Shown: positions 38,501 to 47,544 of the stretch, one piece after another
Position numbering within the stretch: the stretch's first letter is position 1
How the letters are laid out: each line of letters opens with the position of its first letter
Origin: Gemelliphila palaticanis
Lineage (GTDB): Bacteria; Bacillota; Bacilli; Staphylococcales; Gemellaceae
Assembly (NCBI GenBank): GCA_013415235.1
Contig: JACBYF010000002.1
Coordinates: 124,001 to 188,000 of the forward strand
Direction of reading: 5' to 3'
Length of the DNA: 64,000 nucleotides
Translations under genes and position numbers: made by a program
The notes under the pieces: model-generated
Seen by the model: the letters and a program-made list of their open reading frames with translations, nothing else
Database searches by the model: none
What the model was told of the DNA's origin: nothing

Positions 38501-39316
38501 CTAATCCTCTCCTAATAACTCAATATATATATCCTCTAATGTTACGTAAACATTATTTTTACTTCTTTCATATTGCTCTTTTTCTTTTCTTGCTTTTATT
38601 TCATTTTTCTTATCTTCAGATATTAGTGTCTGTAAACCTTCTACATTATCTACTGCTAATATTTGTCCTTTTTTTAAAATAGCTATTCTATCACAAAGTT
38701 CCTCAGCTTCTGCCATATAGTGAGTAGTTAAAAGAATTGTTGTTCCAGTAGAAGATAATTCTTTTATTAATTGCCTCAATTCAGAAGCACCTATTGGATC
38801 AAGTCCTATACTAGGTTCATCCAAAAATATTATAACTGGATTATTTAATAAAGCTCTAGCTATTTGTAGCCTTTGCTTCATACCTTTAGAAAAAGTTTCC
38901 ACTTTTTTATCAATATCTTTATACAATTTCACCTTTTTAGCAACATCTTCTACAATTTTTCTTCTATCTTTACTAGGTATTTTATATAGGTCGGCAAAAT
39001 ATTCTAAATTTTCTCTAGCAGTGAGTCTCCAATAAAGACTTCTTTCTCCTCCAAAAACAAAATTTATCTTATCCCTTATATACTTACTATCTTTAAAAGT
39101 GTCGTAACCTAAAACTTTCGCTTCTCCCGAAGTAGGAGCAAGCATTGTTGTTAATATTTTTATTAATGTAGTTTTCCCTGCTCCATTATGTCCTAAAAGT
39201 CCAAAAACTTCTCCCTCGTTTATTGAAAAATTAATATCTTTTAATATCTCTACTGTTTTATTATTTGTTTTAAAACTTCTATAAAGTGATTTAACTTCTA
39301 CTACTTTTTCTTTCAT
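38501..39316 (-). CDS. ABC transporter ATP-binding protein
   Basis: A 271-residue ATPase with Walker A LLGHNGAGKTTLI, signature FSKGMKQRLQIARAL, Walker B IIFLDEPSIGLDP and H-loop LLTTHYMAEAEELCD. A tail after residue 230 is rich in Lys and Glu (EDKKNEIKARKEKEQYERSK). It energises the two permeases downstream. The AGGAGGATTTT site is strong. A promoter and a 9-residue upstream ORF lie 80-170 bases upstream, suggesting leader-mediated control. Confidence 0.88.
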   Translation of the reverse strand: MKEKVVEVKSLYRSFKTNNKTVEILKDINFSINEGEVFGLLGHNGAGKTTLIKILTTMLAPTSGEAKVLGYDTFKDSKYIRDKINFVFGGERSLYWRLTARENLEYFADLYKIPSKDRRKIVEDVAKKVKLYKDIDKKVETFSKGMKQRLQIARALLNNPVIIFLDEPSIGLDPIGASELRQLIKELSSTGTTILLTTHYMAEAEELCDRIAILKKGQILAVDNVEGLQTLISEDKKNEIKARKEKEQYERSKNNVYVTLEDIYIELLGED

Positions 39317-39393
39317 AAAATCCTCCTAATTATTGTAAATAATATTTATTCTAATATTATATTTAATTATATATATTCATTAACTTTATTATA

Positions 39394-39423
39394 TTACTTA
39401 TAATAATTTACTAATATTACCAT
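39394..39423 (-). CDS. Leader peptide upstream of the ABC exporter
   Basis: The ORF MVILVNYYK has an exceptionally strong ribosome site (AAAGGAGGGG) 8 bases upstream and lies between a clear promoter and the ABC operon start, 77 bases later. Short ORFs in this position control several antibiotic-induced ABC and methylase genes through ribosome stalling. Regulation is inferred. No pause motif is proven. Confidence 0.45.
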   Translation of the reverse strand: MVILVNYYK

Positions 39424-39459
39424 TGTTATCCCCTCCTTTAAGAGAATAAATTTATATTT

Positions 39460-39487
39460 ATTGTAACCGTTTTTTTTTGGAAGTCAA
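39460..39487 (-). promoter_or_regulatory. Promoter of the ABC exporter operon
   Basis: TTGACT (39482-39487), 16 bases including a run of nine A, TACAAT (39460-39465). The spacing is one short of optimal. It drives the leader ORF and the ATPase gene. Confidence 0.65.
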
Positions 39488-39658
39488 CATGTTTTCTTTT
39501 ATTTTAACTGTTTTCATAGATAAATATAAAAAATATTTTTATTTTTCTGAAAAATAAAATTTTAAAATAATCTTTTTATATAATCTAAATGTTATTTATA
39601 AGTAATAAAACTTAATAACAAAGAGATAATATAAAAAGTTACTTTGTAATACTATATT
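39488..39658. other. AT-rich gap with no gene seen
   Basis: Between the ABC promoter and the membrane-anchored protein downstream I find no ORF with a ribosome site, no tRNA and no strong hairpin. Confidence 0.5.
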
Positions 39659-40063
39659 TTATGAGTAGTCTATTATAAGACGATATGTAAATGTACCATT
39701 TTTATATATATTTATCGTTAATCTTACGACATCATCACTTAAATCTTCCCATATTAATTCAATATCATCAGATGTAATATTATCATTAGGTAATATTATT
39801 AATTTTGTTGGATCATAATCTATTCTTATTGGAGAATAATCATCTACTATTAGAGTGAATTCATTTTCTCTATAAATATCCACATAAAATTCTTTATAAT
39901 TGCTACTTTTTATTAGCCTATCTGCATTTTCTTTTCTATATTGACGTTCACTAGGAGTATTATTTTTCTCATAATATACTTTACTGATAAAATTATAATT
40001 ATATATTATTAATATAGAAATTATTATTATACTAGCGAGTAGTATTTTTAATTTTTTATTCAT
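39659..40063 (-). CDS. Membrane-anchored protein of unknown function, paralogue 1
   Basis: This 134-residue protein has one N-terminal membrane helix (LKILLASIIIISILIIYNY) and an exported domain of about 110 residues. The segment YRKENADRLIKSSNYKEFYV is repeated almost word for word in the next gene (40150-40548). There is no Cys after the helix, so it is not a lipoprotein. Tandem paralogues suggest a duplicated secreted or surface protein, such as an immunity or inhibitor domain. The family is unrecognised. Confidence 0.6.
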   Translation of the reverse strand: MNKKLKILLASIIIISILIIYNYNFISKVYYEKNNTPSERQYRKENADRLIKSSNYKEFYVDIYRENEFTLIVDDYSPIRIDYDPTKLIILPNDNITSDDIELIWEDLSDDVVRLTINIYKNGTFTYRLIIDYS

Positions 40064-40149
40064 TAAAATTTGTTCTTTTCTTATTTTTTTACTTAAAAGT
40101 CTAAAATTAAGTATTTATAATTTATTAATTATTCTACTTCTATAATATT

Positions 40150-40548
40150 TTAATAATAAGTATGGGGTACTGTGTATTTTACTTCACCATCTATAACTAC
40201 CATTACCTTAGCCTCAATATAATTAGGGTATTCTTCCCATTCTATTTTTATATTTTCTGATTCTATAGTCCAATCCTGAGGCATTTTCCAAGGCATAGGT
40301 CCAGAATCTGCCCTAAATATATCATTAGAATAAGTGTCTATTATAAAATCATCATTACTAAATTTATATATGTCTATATATATTCCTTTATAATCACTAC
40401 TTTTTATTAGCTTATCTGCATTTTCTTTTCTATACTTATGTTCTATATTGTTTTGTGATACAAATTTACTAAAGTTATATTTAGTATAAACTAACAATAT
40501 AATAATAAAAATAAGTATAAAATATCCTAGTTTTCTTTTTTTAATCAT
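40150..40548 (-). CDS. Membrane-anchored protein of unknown function, paralogue 2
   Basis: A 132-residue protein with an N-terminal helix (LGYFILIFIIILLVYTKY) and the shared motif YRKENADKLIKSSDYKGIYI, so it is a tandem paralogue of 39659-40063. The outer domain ends EAKVMVVIDGEVKYTVPHTY, mostly beta. It carries PMPWKMPQDWTIESENIKIE, which the other lacks in detail. The ribosome site is weak. The genes probably arose by local duplication and then diverged. Confidence 0.6.
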   Translation of the reverse strand: MIKKRKLGYFILIFIIILLVYTKYNFSKFVSQNNIEHKYRKENADKLIKSSDYKGIYIDIYKFSNDDFIIDTYSNDIFRADSGPMPWKMPQDWTIESENIKIEWEEYPNYIEAKVMVVIDGEVKYTVPHTYY

Positions 40549-40587
40549 TATTTTATTCCTTTACTAATTTTTTAATAAAACAAACAC

Positions 40588-41361
40588 CTAATATTTATTC
40601 AATAACTCATATTTTTTAGTTAAGTATTTTATGCTATTTTGTGATATTGAATCTATTGCTATATTTTCTCTTTCTATATAGTTAAAGAATTTTCTAATAC
40701 TACAATAACCTTTTTTAGCTATTATTATATGATCAAGAACATCTATTCCCACAATTTTCCCCGTTTCAAAAAGCCTGTGTGTTAATTTTATATCTTCTAC
40801 CGAAGGTGTTGCATCTCCAGATGGGTGATTATGAACACATATAATACTAGAAGAACTGTTTTTTATTGCATCTTTAAATATTTCTCTAGGATGAGCTATA
40901 GAAGATGATAAACTGCCTTTGAAAACTTCTCTTTCTGCTATTATTTTACCTTTAGTATCTATATCAATAGTTATAAAAACTTCTTGTTTTAATTCTTGTA
41001 CTTTATATCTTAAATAATTAGCTATTGTATCTGGATTATCACAAATTATTTTTTTATCTACATTAATAGTAAATATTCTTCTAACAAATTCAATACTAGC
41101 TAAAATATCAACTGCTTTTACACTACCTATTCCTTTGTGTGCTAACAATTCGTTATACGTTACATTTTTCAGATTAGATATATCACCTACATCTTTTAAA
41201 ATTTTATCTGCTAGTTGAACTACATTTAGATTTTTAGTTCCTGTTCTTAACATAATAGCTAATAGCTCCTTGTCGCTTAAATTACTAGCCCCAATTTTTC
41301 TAAGTTTTTCCCTAGGTCTGTCCTCTTTTTCTATTTCCTTTATAGTTATATTTTTTACCAT
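40588..41361 (-). CDS. radC: RadC-family JAB/MPN protein
   Basis: This 257-residue protein begins with the RadC helix-hairpin-helix half (EDRPREKLRKIGASNLSDKE) and has the JAMM metal-binding motif VCVHNHPSGDATPSVED. It overlaps the upstream prepilin peptidase gene by 7 bases. The 30-residue C-terminal tail beyond the usual RadC end is unusual (SISQNSIKYLTKKYELLNK). The original DNA-repair role is doubtful; JAMM chemistry is plausible but unproven. Confidence 0.88.
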   Translation of the reverse strand: MVKNITIKEIEKEDRPREKLRKIGASNLSDKELLAIMLRTGTKNLNVVQLADKILKDVGDISNLKNVTYNELLAHKGIGSVKAVDILASIEFVRRIFTINVDKKIICDNPDTIANYLRYKVQELKQEVFITIDIDTKGKIIAEREVFKGSLSSSIAHPREIFKDAIKNSSSSIICVHNHPSGDATPSVEDIKLTHRLFETGKIVGIDVLDHIIIAKKGYCSIRKFFNYIERENIAIDSISQNSIKYLTKKYELLNKY

Positions 41362-42068
41362 AAGTATATCTCCCTAATTATTATTAATGTAATATATGAT
41401 AAACTAATATAAGGTGCTAATGCCAATTTACTTTTTCTGTTTACTTTTTTTGTTATTAATAAATATATTGCGAAAAATCCTGCAAATATAAATGTGTATA
41501 AAAATAAATTAATACTCTCTATAAAATCTAAATTTAAAGATAAAATAGATAACAATTTTATATCTCCATATCCTATACCTTTTTTCAATAAAAAATATAG
41601 TAGATGATATATTAAGACAATTAAAATACTATATAAAAAATTAAAATATTTATAATCTTTTATAACATTGAAAGTTATAAGACTTAATAAAATTATTTGT
41701 AATTTGGGATTAATTTCATAACTATAGATGTCTTCTATAGATATATATATTAATATTAGCAGTATCCAAAAATCTAAATAGGTTATAAAATAAAATTTAT
41801 TTGACGTTGTTATAAATAAAATTGCTACTAATAAAGCAAATACTTCATATAAAAATAAAGACGCTGGCAATTTATAATTACAATATCTACATTTTCCTTT
41901 TAATAATATATAGCTAATAAATGGTATTAAGTCTTGAATTTTTAAAACTGTCTTACAGTTTTCACATTTACTTCTACGATAAAAAAACTCCCTATTTATT
42001 TTGTTATCGATAAAGCATTTTATAAAGCTTGAAAAAATAATAAATAGCATAAATTTAAAATATATCAT
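41355..42068 (-). CDS. comC: Type IV prepilin peptidase (ComC-like)
   Basis: This 237-residue protein has an A24-type layout: CENCKTVLKIQDLIPFISY and CRYCNYKLPASLFLYE form the zinc CxxC pairs, and the catalytic Asp pair sits in YISIEDIYSYEI and GYGDIKLL. About seven transmembrane helices follow. It cleaves and methylates type IV pilin-like precursors used in DNA uptake. The length (237) is typical of Gram-positive ComC. Competence pilus genes are not in this window. Confidence 0.88.
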   Translation of the reverse strand: MIYFKFMLFIIFSSFIKCFIDNKINREFFYRRSKCENCKTVLKIQDLIPFISYILLKGKCRYCNYKLPASLFLYEVFALLVAILFITTSNKFYFITYLDFWILLILIYISIEDIYSYEINPKLQIILLSLITFNVIKDYKYFNFLYSILIVLIYHLLYFLLKKGIGYGDIKLLSILSLNLDFIESINLFLYTFIFAGFFAIYLLITKKVNRKSKLALAPYISLSYITLIIIREIYLW

Positions 42069-42160
42069 ATATACTCCCCTTATAATAATGTAATCCCTTT
42101 AATATAATTCTAATATAGCTTTAGCTACTTAGTCAATACACAAATTATACTATTATAAAA

Positions 42161-42194
42161 CAAAAAAGGACTTAGAAAAATTTCTAAATCCTTT
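42161..42194 (-). terminator. Terminator at the end of the hypothetical membrane gene
   Basis: AAAGGA-c-TTAGAAA and TTTCTAA-a-TCCTTT pair over 13 of 14 positions, with T-rich sequence beyond on the minus strand. It overlaps the stop by two bases. Confidence 0.75.
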
Positions 42195-42651
42195 ATATGT
42201 TATTATGGTTTTGTAATCTACTCTTCGCTCGTATTAATATTCTTAATCCTACAAAGAAATATATTATACAAGATATAAATAAAATTCCTAGTGTAAATAT
42301 TAATATTGCTATAGAATATACTAATAAAATAAATCCAAATAAATAGTAACTTTTACCTCTTAACTGTAAGTATATTATAACTACAAATAAAAATATAAAA
42401 ACAGCTAAATAAAGATAAGATAAGACACCCATAATTTCAAATATATAATTTATATCTTTTGTAGAAACATTAGCACTATCCATAGTTAGCTTAGTCTGTT
42501 CTCTAATTTGATCAACTAGCCTACTTCTTAAATAATCAGTAGAAACGTATTCTTTAAATTTTCCTATCCAAGTTGCTATAAAAATATTATAGATAAAAAA
42601 TAGTATATTCGCTATGAGCAATAATAATTTTTCTAATTTATCTAATTTCAT
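42193..42651 (-). CDS. Membrane protein of unknown function (four helices)
   Basis: A 152-residue protein with four hydrophobic segments: after residue 8, near 72-92, 98-118 and 120-138. An extracytoplasmic loop between helices 1 and 2 holds SRLVDQIREQTKLTMDSANV. DUF4064-like proteins have this layout, but the match is only by shape. It is cotranscribed behind the Fur-family gene (7-base gap), so a metal-linked role is possible. Confidence 0.5.
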   Translation of the reverse strand: MKLDKLEKLLLLIANILFFIYNIFIATWIGKFKEYVSTDYLRSRLVDQIREQTKLTMDSANVSTKDINYIFEIMGVLSYLYLAVFIFLFVVIIYLQLRGKSYYLFGFILLVYSIAILIFTLGILFISCIIYFFVGLRILIRAKSRLQNHNNI

Positions 42652-42658
42652 AATACTC

Positions 42659-43105
42659 CTAATTGTTTTTTTCTAATTCACAATTTTGGCAAGTTCCGTA
42701 TATTGCTATTGTATTATCTTGAACTTTAAAGTTGTACTCATTATTTACATATTTTATTAGTTTGTTAAAGACTTCATTTTGTACTGTTATAATGTTATGA
42801 CAGTTTATACATATTAGGTGATGATGCATACCACTACTTAATTTTTGTCTTAGATGATATTTTGAAATACCATTACCAAATGTTATTTTTTCTAGTATTT
42901 TTAAGTCATAAAATATATCTAGTGTTCTGTAAACTGTAGCCAACCCTATATCAGGATTAACCTCTTTTAAAATAAAATAAAGCTCTTCTGCACTCAGATG
43001 ACTGTCTTTATTTTCAACAAGAACTTTTACTATTATCTCTCTTTGTGGAGTTAATTTATAAGTTGATTGTTGTATTTTATATATTATATCATCATATATC
43101 GTCAT
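42659..43105 (-). CDS. fur: Fur-family metalloregulator
   Basis: A 148-residue regulator with a winged helix (LTPQREIIVKVLVENKDSHL, then ATVYRTLDIFYDL) and the Fur metal motifs HHHLICINCHNI and CQNC near the end. Two CxxC pairs give a structural zinc site. The HHH triple is typical of Fur rather than PerR (PerR usually keeps His/Asp sites in a related layout), and Zur cannot be excluded. It overlaps nothing and sits 1 base after the NUDIX gene. Confidence 0.8.
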   Translation of the reverse strand: MTIYDDIIYKIQQSTYKLTPQREIIVKVLVENKDSHLSAEELYFILKEVNPDIGLATVYRTLDIFYDLKILEKITFGNGISKYHLRQKLSSGMHHHLICINCHNIITVQNEVFNKLIKYVNNEYNFKVQDNTIAIYGTCQNCELEKNN

Positions 43106-43106
43106 A

Positions 43107-43658
43107 TTAACCCTTTCTATTTTTCAACCATTGTAACGCTATTATAGTTTTGCTATCAGTTATAGAATTGTTATCCAATAATTTCATAGCTTCATCCAAA
43201 CTATATTTTTTTAGATTTAAAAATTCGTCTTCATCAAGGGCTAAATCTCCTAATTGTTCTTTAGAAAGTTTATCCACAAAATAAATAGTTATCAACTCAG
43301 AACTATATCCTATAGCTACATGAGTTTCGCATATTTTTTCTAATGAGTCATTGTTTACAGTATAACCTGTTTCTTCCTTAAGTTCTCTTACTGCACATTC
43401 TAAAGGATCCTCATTAACATCAAGTTTACCTGCTGGTATTTCTAGTGTAGTCATTTCTACTGCTTTTCTATATTGCTCAACAAGTAAAATTTCATTATTA
43501 TCAGTAACGGCTAATATTGCTACTGCTCCGTTATGTTTTAATAATTCTCTTTTTGAAAAAGTTCCATCTGGTAAAACTACATCATGTAATTCTACATTTA
43601 AAATTTTACCTTTATATACAACCTCTTGTTTTATAGTTTTTTCTTCTAAATTAACCAT
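43107..43658 (-). CDS. nudF: ADP-ribose pyrophosphatase (NUDIX)
   Basis: The start at 43658 (MVNLEEKTIKQEVVYKG) has AGGTGATAAA just upstream; the longer open frame would overlap RNase Z. This NUDIX hydrolase carries GKLDVNEDPLECAVRELKEE followed by TGY, the Nudix box. LLVEQYRKAVEMTTLEIPAG matches the ADP-ribose subfamily. It splits ADP-ribose to AMP and ribose-5-phosphate. The gene stands between RNase Z and fur and is probably cotranscribed with both. Confidence 0.85.
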   Translation of the reverse strand: MVNLEEKTIKQEVVYKGKILNVELHDVVLPDGTFSKRELLKHNGAVAILAVTDNNEILLVEQYRKAVEMTTLEIPAGKLDVNEDPLECAVRELKEETGYTVNNDSLEKICETHVAIGYSSELITIYFVDKLSKEQLGDLALDEDEFLNLKKYSLDEAMKLLDNNSITDSKTIIALQWLKNRKG

Positions 43659-43671
43659 TTTATCACCTACG

Positions 43672-44592
43672 TTACAATAAATATTCATCTAAATCATTTA
43701 CTATTATTATGTTTTCGTTATTTATATCTGACTCTATATTACTTAAATCTTTTTTGTCGTATCTAGAACTTATATGAGTCAAATATATTTTATCAAATTT
43801 TTTACAATTATAAAAATTTTTTATATCTAATATATTTAAATGTTTATGCTTTATAGCCATATTTTTTTCTTCTTCTCTTAAATATGTACATTCAGAAATT
43901 AATATATCGACATCTTTTATTATTTTATTTAATTCTTCAAAATATACAGTATCAGGTAATATGAATAAAACTTTACCTTTTTTATCTTCGCTTAAAAAAT
44001 ATTGAGTTAAGTATTTTTCTCCATTATGATAAAAATAATCCGAAGACTTGATTTCTTTATATATAGGACCTGGATTAATACCTAATTTTATTAACTTTTC
44101 AACATTCAAAGCACCTTTTTGGTCTTTAAATGCTATTTTAAATCCATAGCTTTCAATTGTATGTTCTAATTTATAAACATCAACTTTTACTTTATTATTA
44201 TCAATAATTGTTAAATTGTTATAATCATATTCTTTAAATTCTATTTCATAAGTTAAAAAAGAATGAGTATATTTTAAATTAAATTCTACATATTCTTTAA
44301 TACCCTTAGGTCCATATATAACCAATGGATTTTCTGATTTGTTTAATAGAAAACTTCTAGAAGTTAAAAATCCTATAAGACCTAATATATGATCTCCATG
44401 CATATGACTAATAAAAATTTTATTTATTTTTGATGGTTTTATGCTAGTGTGCATAATTTTATGTTGACTCGATTCACCACAATCAAACATCCAGTATTCT
44501 TTTAACTCATCTGTAAAATTTAGTATAAAACTTTGAGTATTTCTATATTTTGACGGCAATCCTGCCCCTGTACCTAAAAATGTTACTTTCAT
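43672..44592 (-). CDS. rnz: Ribonuclease Z (tRNA 3'-end processing)
   Basis: This 306-residue beta-lactamase-fold nuclease begins MKVTFLGTGAGLPSKYRNTQ. It has the zinc motif FISHMHGDHILGL (H-x-H-x-D-H), the flexible-arm region, and the later His and Asp ligands in LEHTIESYGF, FILPDTVYFE and KHKHLN. It removes the 3' trailer of tRNA precursors that lack an encoded CCA, such as the tRNA-Leu in this window. Confidence 0.93.
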   Translation of the reverse strand: MKVTFLGTGAGLPSKYRNTQSFILNFTDELKEYWMFDCGESSQHKIMHTSIKPSKINKIFISHMHGDHILGLIGFLTSRSFLLNKSENPLVIYGPKGIKEYVEFNLKYTHSFLTYEIEFKEYDYNNLTIIDNNKVKVDVYKLEHTIESYGFKIAFKDQKGALNVEKLIKLGINPGPIYKEIKSSDYFYHNGEKYLTQYFLSEDKKGKVLFILPDTVYFEELNKIIKDVDILISECTYLREEEKNMAIKHKHLNILDIKNFYNCKKFDKIYLTHISSRYDKKDLSNIESDINNENIIIVNDLDEYLL

Positions 44593-44597
44593 AAATA

Positions 44598-44879
44598 TTA
44601 TAGTTTAAACACTACTACTTGTGCATCTTCTAAACAAGTTATTATGTGCATTGTTCCTTTTGTTATTTCTAGTAGTTCAAATTCTTTTAACATTTCTACT
44701 TCTTCATTAGCTGATACTGTTATTTTACCACTAACATTGAATATTATTATATCTCTATCGTTATTGTAATCATCAGTCTGATTACCTGCTTTTAAATTCA
44801 TATGAACAACTTGACATTTTTCATTATCAAGTACTATTCCACCAAGAAGTATATTTTTATCTAATGTTGTTTTTTTCAT
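44598..44879 (-). CDS. Small cupin-like protein of unknown function
   Basis: A 93-residue all-beta protein. It reads like one cupin barrel (HMNLKAGNQTDDYNNDRDII, then NVSGKITVSANEEVEMLKEF, then ELLEITKGTMHIITCLEDAQ), with few of the usual His ligands, so metal binding is uncertain. It is encoded 5 bases before rnz and 2 bases after cvfB, so it belongs to the same transcript. Confidence 0.6.
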   Translation of the reverse strand: MKKTTLDKNILLGGIVLDNEKCQVVHMNLKAGNQTDDYNNDRDIIIFNVSGKITVSANEEVEMLKEFELLEITKGTMHIITCLEDAQVVVFKL

Positions 44880-44881
44880 TT

Positions 44882-45760
44882 TTATCTACCCTTTCTTTTG
44901 TATAATCCGTCTTCTTCTATTGTTATTTTTTTGTTTTTAAATAGTCTTCCTACTGCCTTTTTGAAACTTCCCTTACTCATTCCAAATACAGCTTTTATTT
45001 CTTCTGGAGATGATTTGTCAGTAAAATCGCAATATCCATTATTATTTTCTATATAGTCTAATATAGTTTGACTATCTGCATCTATTCTTTCATGTGCTCT
45101 AGGTAAGAATGAACCATTTAGTTCTCCGTTATCTTTAACTCCAATTATTCGCACATTAACTAATTCTCCAAGCCTTGGCTCTTTTTCTCTTTCTGATTCG
45201 TGAACAAAAATTTTATATCCTTCCTTAGATAAAAGGAATGTTCCTACTCTCATCAATCTATAAGGATATGCACTAATTTCTGTGTTAAACAAATCTTTAC
45301 TTGCTTTAGAGTAAAGTTCTTGTACTATAGTTTCACTTGCTATTCTAGCAAATAGTTGTCCAGTATAATCACGCCTTAATGTTATAAATAGTTCATCACC
45401 TTCTTTTGGCCATACAGATTTTAGTTTAGGTAAATCTTCTGCCAATAGCATAATTTCTCTTGAAAAACCTATATCTAGTCCTACACCTTCTTGATTAACT
45501 TTAACTACCTTACTAAATCCGTAATCTCCTACAGTAACATCTGGTATGTTCGGAGTAGCAAAAAGTTTTCCACTTCTAGAAGGATATATGAACATTGAAT
45601 ATTCTTCTCCTACCTCGTAGTCATCCATATTATCTATATCTGACTCATTACAACTTACCTCTTCTTTATCTTCTGTTAAAAAAACAAGTGATGAAGTTTT
45701 TTTCTCAATAAGTTCTAAAAAATGTACTTCTCCTGTTATAAATTCTTTCTTTTTATGCAT
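44882..45760 (-). CDS. cvfB: S1-domain RNA-binding regulator CvfB
   Basis: This 292-residue protein has tandem S1/OB-type domains. VGDYGFSKVVKVNQEGVGLD begins the second, MRVGTFLLSKEGYKIFVHES the third. A C-terminal winged helix (SSPEEIKAVFGMSKGSFKKA) follows. CvfB-type proteins bind RNA and affect virulence gene expression in S. aureus. Domain order and length match. Confidence 0.85.
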   Translation of the reverse strand: MHKKKEFITGEVHFLELIEKKTSSLVFLTEDKEEVSCNESDIDNMDDYEVGEEYSMFIYPSRSGKLFATPNIPDVTVGDYGFSKVVKVNQEGVGLDIGFSREIMLLAEDLPKLKSVWPKEGDELFITLRRDYTGQLFARIASETIVQELYSKASKDLFNTEISAYPYRLMRVGTFLLSKEGYKIFVHESEREKEPRLGELVNVRIIGVKDNGELNGSFLPRAHERIDADSQTILDYIENNNGYCDFTDKSSPEEIKAVFGMSKGSFKKAVGRLFKNKKITIEEDGLYKRKGR

Positions 45761-45789
45761 ATCTTATCTCTTTCTTTTAATATTTTATT

Positions 45790-45822
45790 ATAAATAAAAA
45801 GGTTGATAAATAATCAACCTTT
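45790..45822 (-). terminator. Terminator of spx
   Basis: AAAGGTTGAT and ATCAACCTTT are perfect complements with a 5-base loop, followed by TTTATTTATAATA on the minus strand. Confidence 0.85.
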
Positions 45823-45866
45823 AATAATCTTCTTAGTTAATAGTAGTATTAAAGTTAATTATATAC

Positions 45867-46268
45867 TTACTTAATAACCATATTTTTTATTTGTTTTAAT
45901 TGATTTATCCTAACATCTTTAGGTAAAAATCTACGAATTTCATCTTCATTATATCCAACTTGAAGTCTCTTATTATCAACAAGTATAGGTCTTCTAAGCA
46001 TACCTGGATTTTCTTGAATTACCTTATATAATTCCTGTAATGACATTGTATCTATATCTATATTTAATTTTTGAAATGTTTTAGATCTAAAAGAAATTAT
46101 ATCCTCAGTTCCTTCTTCTGTTATAGATAATATATTCCTTATTTCTTCTATAGTTAAAGGTTCAGAAAAAATATTCCTTTCTTTAAACTCTATATTATTT
46201 TCTACAAGCCACGCTTTCGCTTTTCTACAAGAAGTACAACTAGGAGATGTAAACAATATAACTACCAA
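45867..46268 (-). CDS. spx: Redox-sensing RNA polymerase-binding regulator Spx
   Basis: A 133-residue ArsC-family protein. The redox CxxC is in [16 protein letters not shown] at residues 11 and 14. [20 protein letters not shown] with Arg near residue 92 is the polymerase-binding surface. Low-GC Firmicutes use Spx for thiol stress. The CxxC is one residue later than in most Spx, so the second codon (Val, GTT) suggests an extra residue or an alternative start. It is monocistronic with its own terminator. Confidence 0.9.
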   Translation of the reverse strand: MVVILFTSPSCTSCRKAKAWLVENNIEFKERNIFSEPLTIEEIRNILSITEEGTEDIISFRSKTFQKLNIDIDTMSLQELYKVIQENPGMLRRPILVDNKRLQVGYNEDEIRRFLPKDVRINQLKQIKNMVIK

Positions 46269-46417
46269 TGGTGATCACACTCCTTTTAATAAATATCTCA
46301 ACACTAACTATACCTTAATATTATACTACAGTAATAACCTATTTGCAATATAATTTTAGGAAATTTAAACTCATTATTTTTAATATTTTATATTTATGTT
46401 AGAAAATAATTTATAAT

Positions 46418-46460
46418 AAAAATAAAAGAGAAGTTATAAATAAACTTCTCTTTTATTTTT
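46418..46460 (-). terminator. Terminator of tRNA-Leu
   Basis: AATAAAAGAGAAGTT and AACTTCTCTTTTATT are complementary, with T-rich sequence beyond on the minus strand. It lies next to the tRNA 3' end. Confidence 0.85.
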
Positions 46461-46464
46461 ATTA

Positions 46465-46546
46465 TACCAGTAGCCGGGGTCGAACCGGCACGAGTTGCCT
46501 CGCTGGATTTTGAGTCCAGTGCGTCTGCCAATTCCGCCATACTGGC
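46465..46546 (-). tRNA. tRNA-Leu (anticodon CAA)
   Basis: The acceptor stem GCCAGTA pairs with TACTGGT (one G-U). The anticodon stem CTGGA/TCCAG encloses CTCAAAA, giving anticodon CAA. A long variable arm, as in class II tRNAs, and a T-arm GCCGGTTCGACCCCGGC follow. It is 82 bases long, and no CCA is encoded. Confidence 0.95.
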
Positions 46547-46629
46547 TAAACAATACTAGAATATTGTACTACAAATTTTTATTTTAAGCAATAATATATT
46601 ATAAATATTTGTATTTTTTTATTATTTAT

Positions 46630-46662
46630 AAAGAAATCACACTTTTAAGTGTGATTTCTTTA
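46630..46662 (-). terminator. Terminator of the rplM-rpsI operon
   Basis: AAAGAAATCACACTT and AAGTGTGATTTCTTT are exactly complementary with a 2-base loop; TATAAATAAT follows on the minus strand. Confidence 0.85.
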
Positions 46663-46680
46663 TTTGCTACAAAGCATATA

Positions 46681-47073
46681 TTAACGTTTAGAGAATTGAG
46701 GTGCTCTACGCGCTCCTTTAAGTCCGTATTTTTTACGTTCTTTCATACGAGGATCACGAGTTAATAATCCTGCTGGTTTTAAATCTTTACGGTATTCTGG
46801 ATTTACTTCTAATAATGCACGAGCGATTCCGTGACGAATAGCTTGAGCTTGACCAGTATATCCTCCACCATGTACGTTAACTAATACATCGTAGTTACCT
46901 GTAGTTGATGTTTTTTCTAATGGTTGCATTAAATCTAATACTAAAGATTCTAATGGTAAGTATTCACGCATTTCTCTATTGTTAATAGTAACTTTCCCAG
47001 TTCCTGGTACTAATCTTACACGTGCTACTGAGCTTTTACGGCGTCCTGTACCGCGATATTCTACTTGTGCCAT
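46681..47073 (-). CDS. rpsI: Ribosomal protein S9
   Basis: The 130-residue uS9 begins [20 protein letters not shown] and ends with the conserved [17 protein letters not shown], whose C-terminal Lys-Arg reaches the P-site t[22 protein letters not shown] is also typical. It is the second gene of the rplM-rpsI operon, 18 bases downstream of L13. Confidence 0.97.
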   Translation of the reverse strand: MAQVEYRGTGRRKSSVARVRLVPGTGKVTINNREMREYLPLESLVLDLMQPLEKTSTTGNYDVLVNVHGGGYTGQAQAIRHGIARALLEVNPEYRKDLKPAGLLTRDPRMKERKKYGLKGARRAPQFSKR

Positions 47074-47091
47074 TTAATTGTTTCCTCCTAA

Positions 47092-47529
47092 TTATCCACG
47101 TAATTCATATTTTTCTGGTTTTTGTGCTGCATGTGGGTGCTCAGCTCCACGATAAACATGAAGTTTCATTCCTTGAGCTCTACCTAAAGTATTTTTTGGT
47201 AACATACCTTTAATAGATAATTCTAAAAGTTCTTCTGGATATTTTTCTAACATTACTCCAGCAGTTCTTTCTTTTAATCCACCTGGGTGCATTGTATGAC
47301 GACGGTAAATTTTATCTGTTAATTTTTTACCAGTTAATACTATTTTTTCAGCATTGATAATTATTACATTATCTCCAGTATCAATATGAGGTGTATAAGT
47401 AGGTTTGTGTTTCCCTCTTAGTATTGAAGCTACCTCTGATGATAAACGACCTAATGTTTGTCCTTCAGCATCTATTACATACCATTTTTTTTCTACAGTT
47501 GATGGCTTTGCCATATAAGTTTGACGCAT
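47092..47529 (-). CDS. rplM: Ribosomal protein L13
   Basis: The 145-residue uL13 has [20 protein letters not shown] and the closing [20 protein letters not shown] with [10 protein letters not shown]. The start [10 protein letters not shown] has a ribosome site AGGAGG 5-8 bases upstream. It is the first gene of a conserved two-gene operon. A 5' leader of about 100 bases with possible structure precedes it. Confidence 0.97.
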   Translation of the reverse strand: MRQTYMAKPSTVEKKWYVIDAEGQTLGRLSSEVASILRGKHKPTYTPHIDTGDNVIIINAEKIVLTGKKLTDKIYRRHTMHPGGLKERTAGVMLEKYPEELLELSIKGMLPKNTLGRAQGMKLHVYRGAEHPHAAQKPEKYELRG

Positions 47530-47544
47530 GTGTCATTTCCTCCT

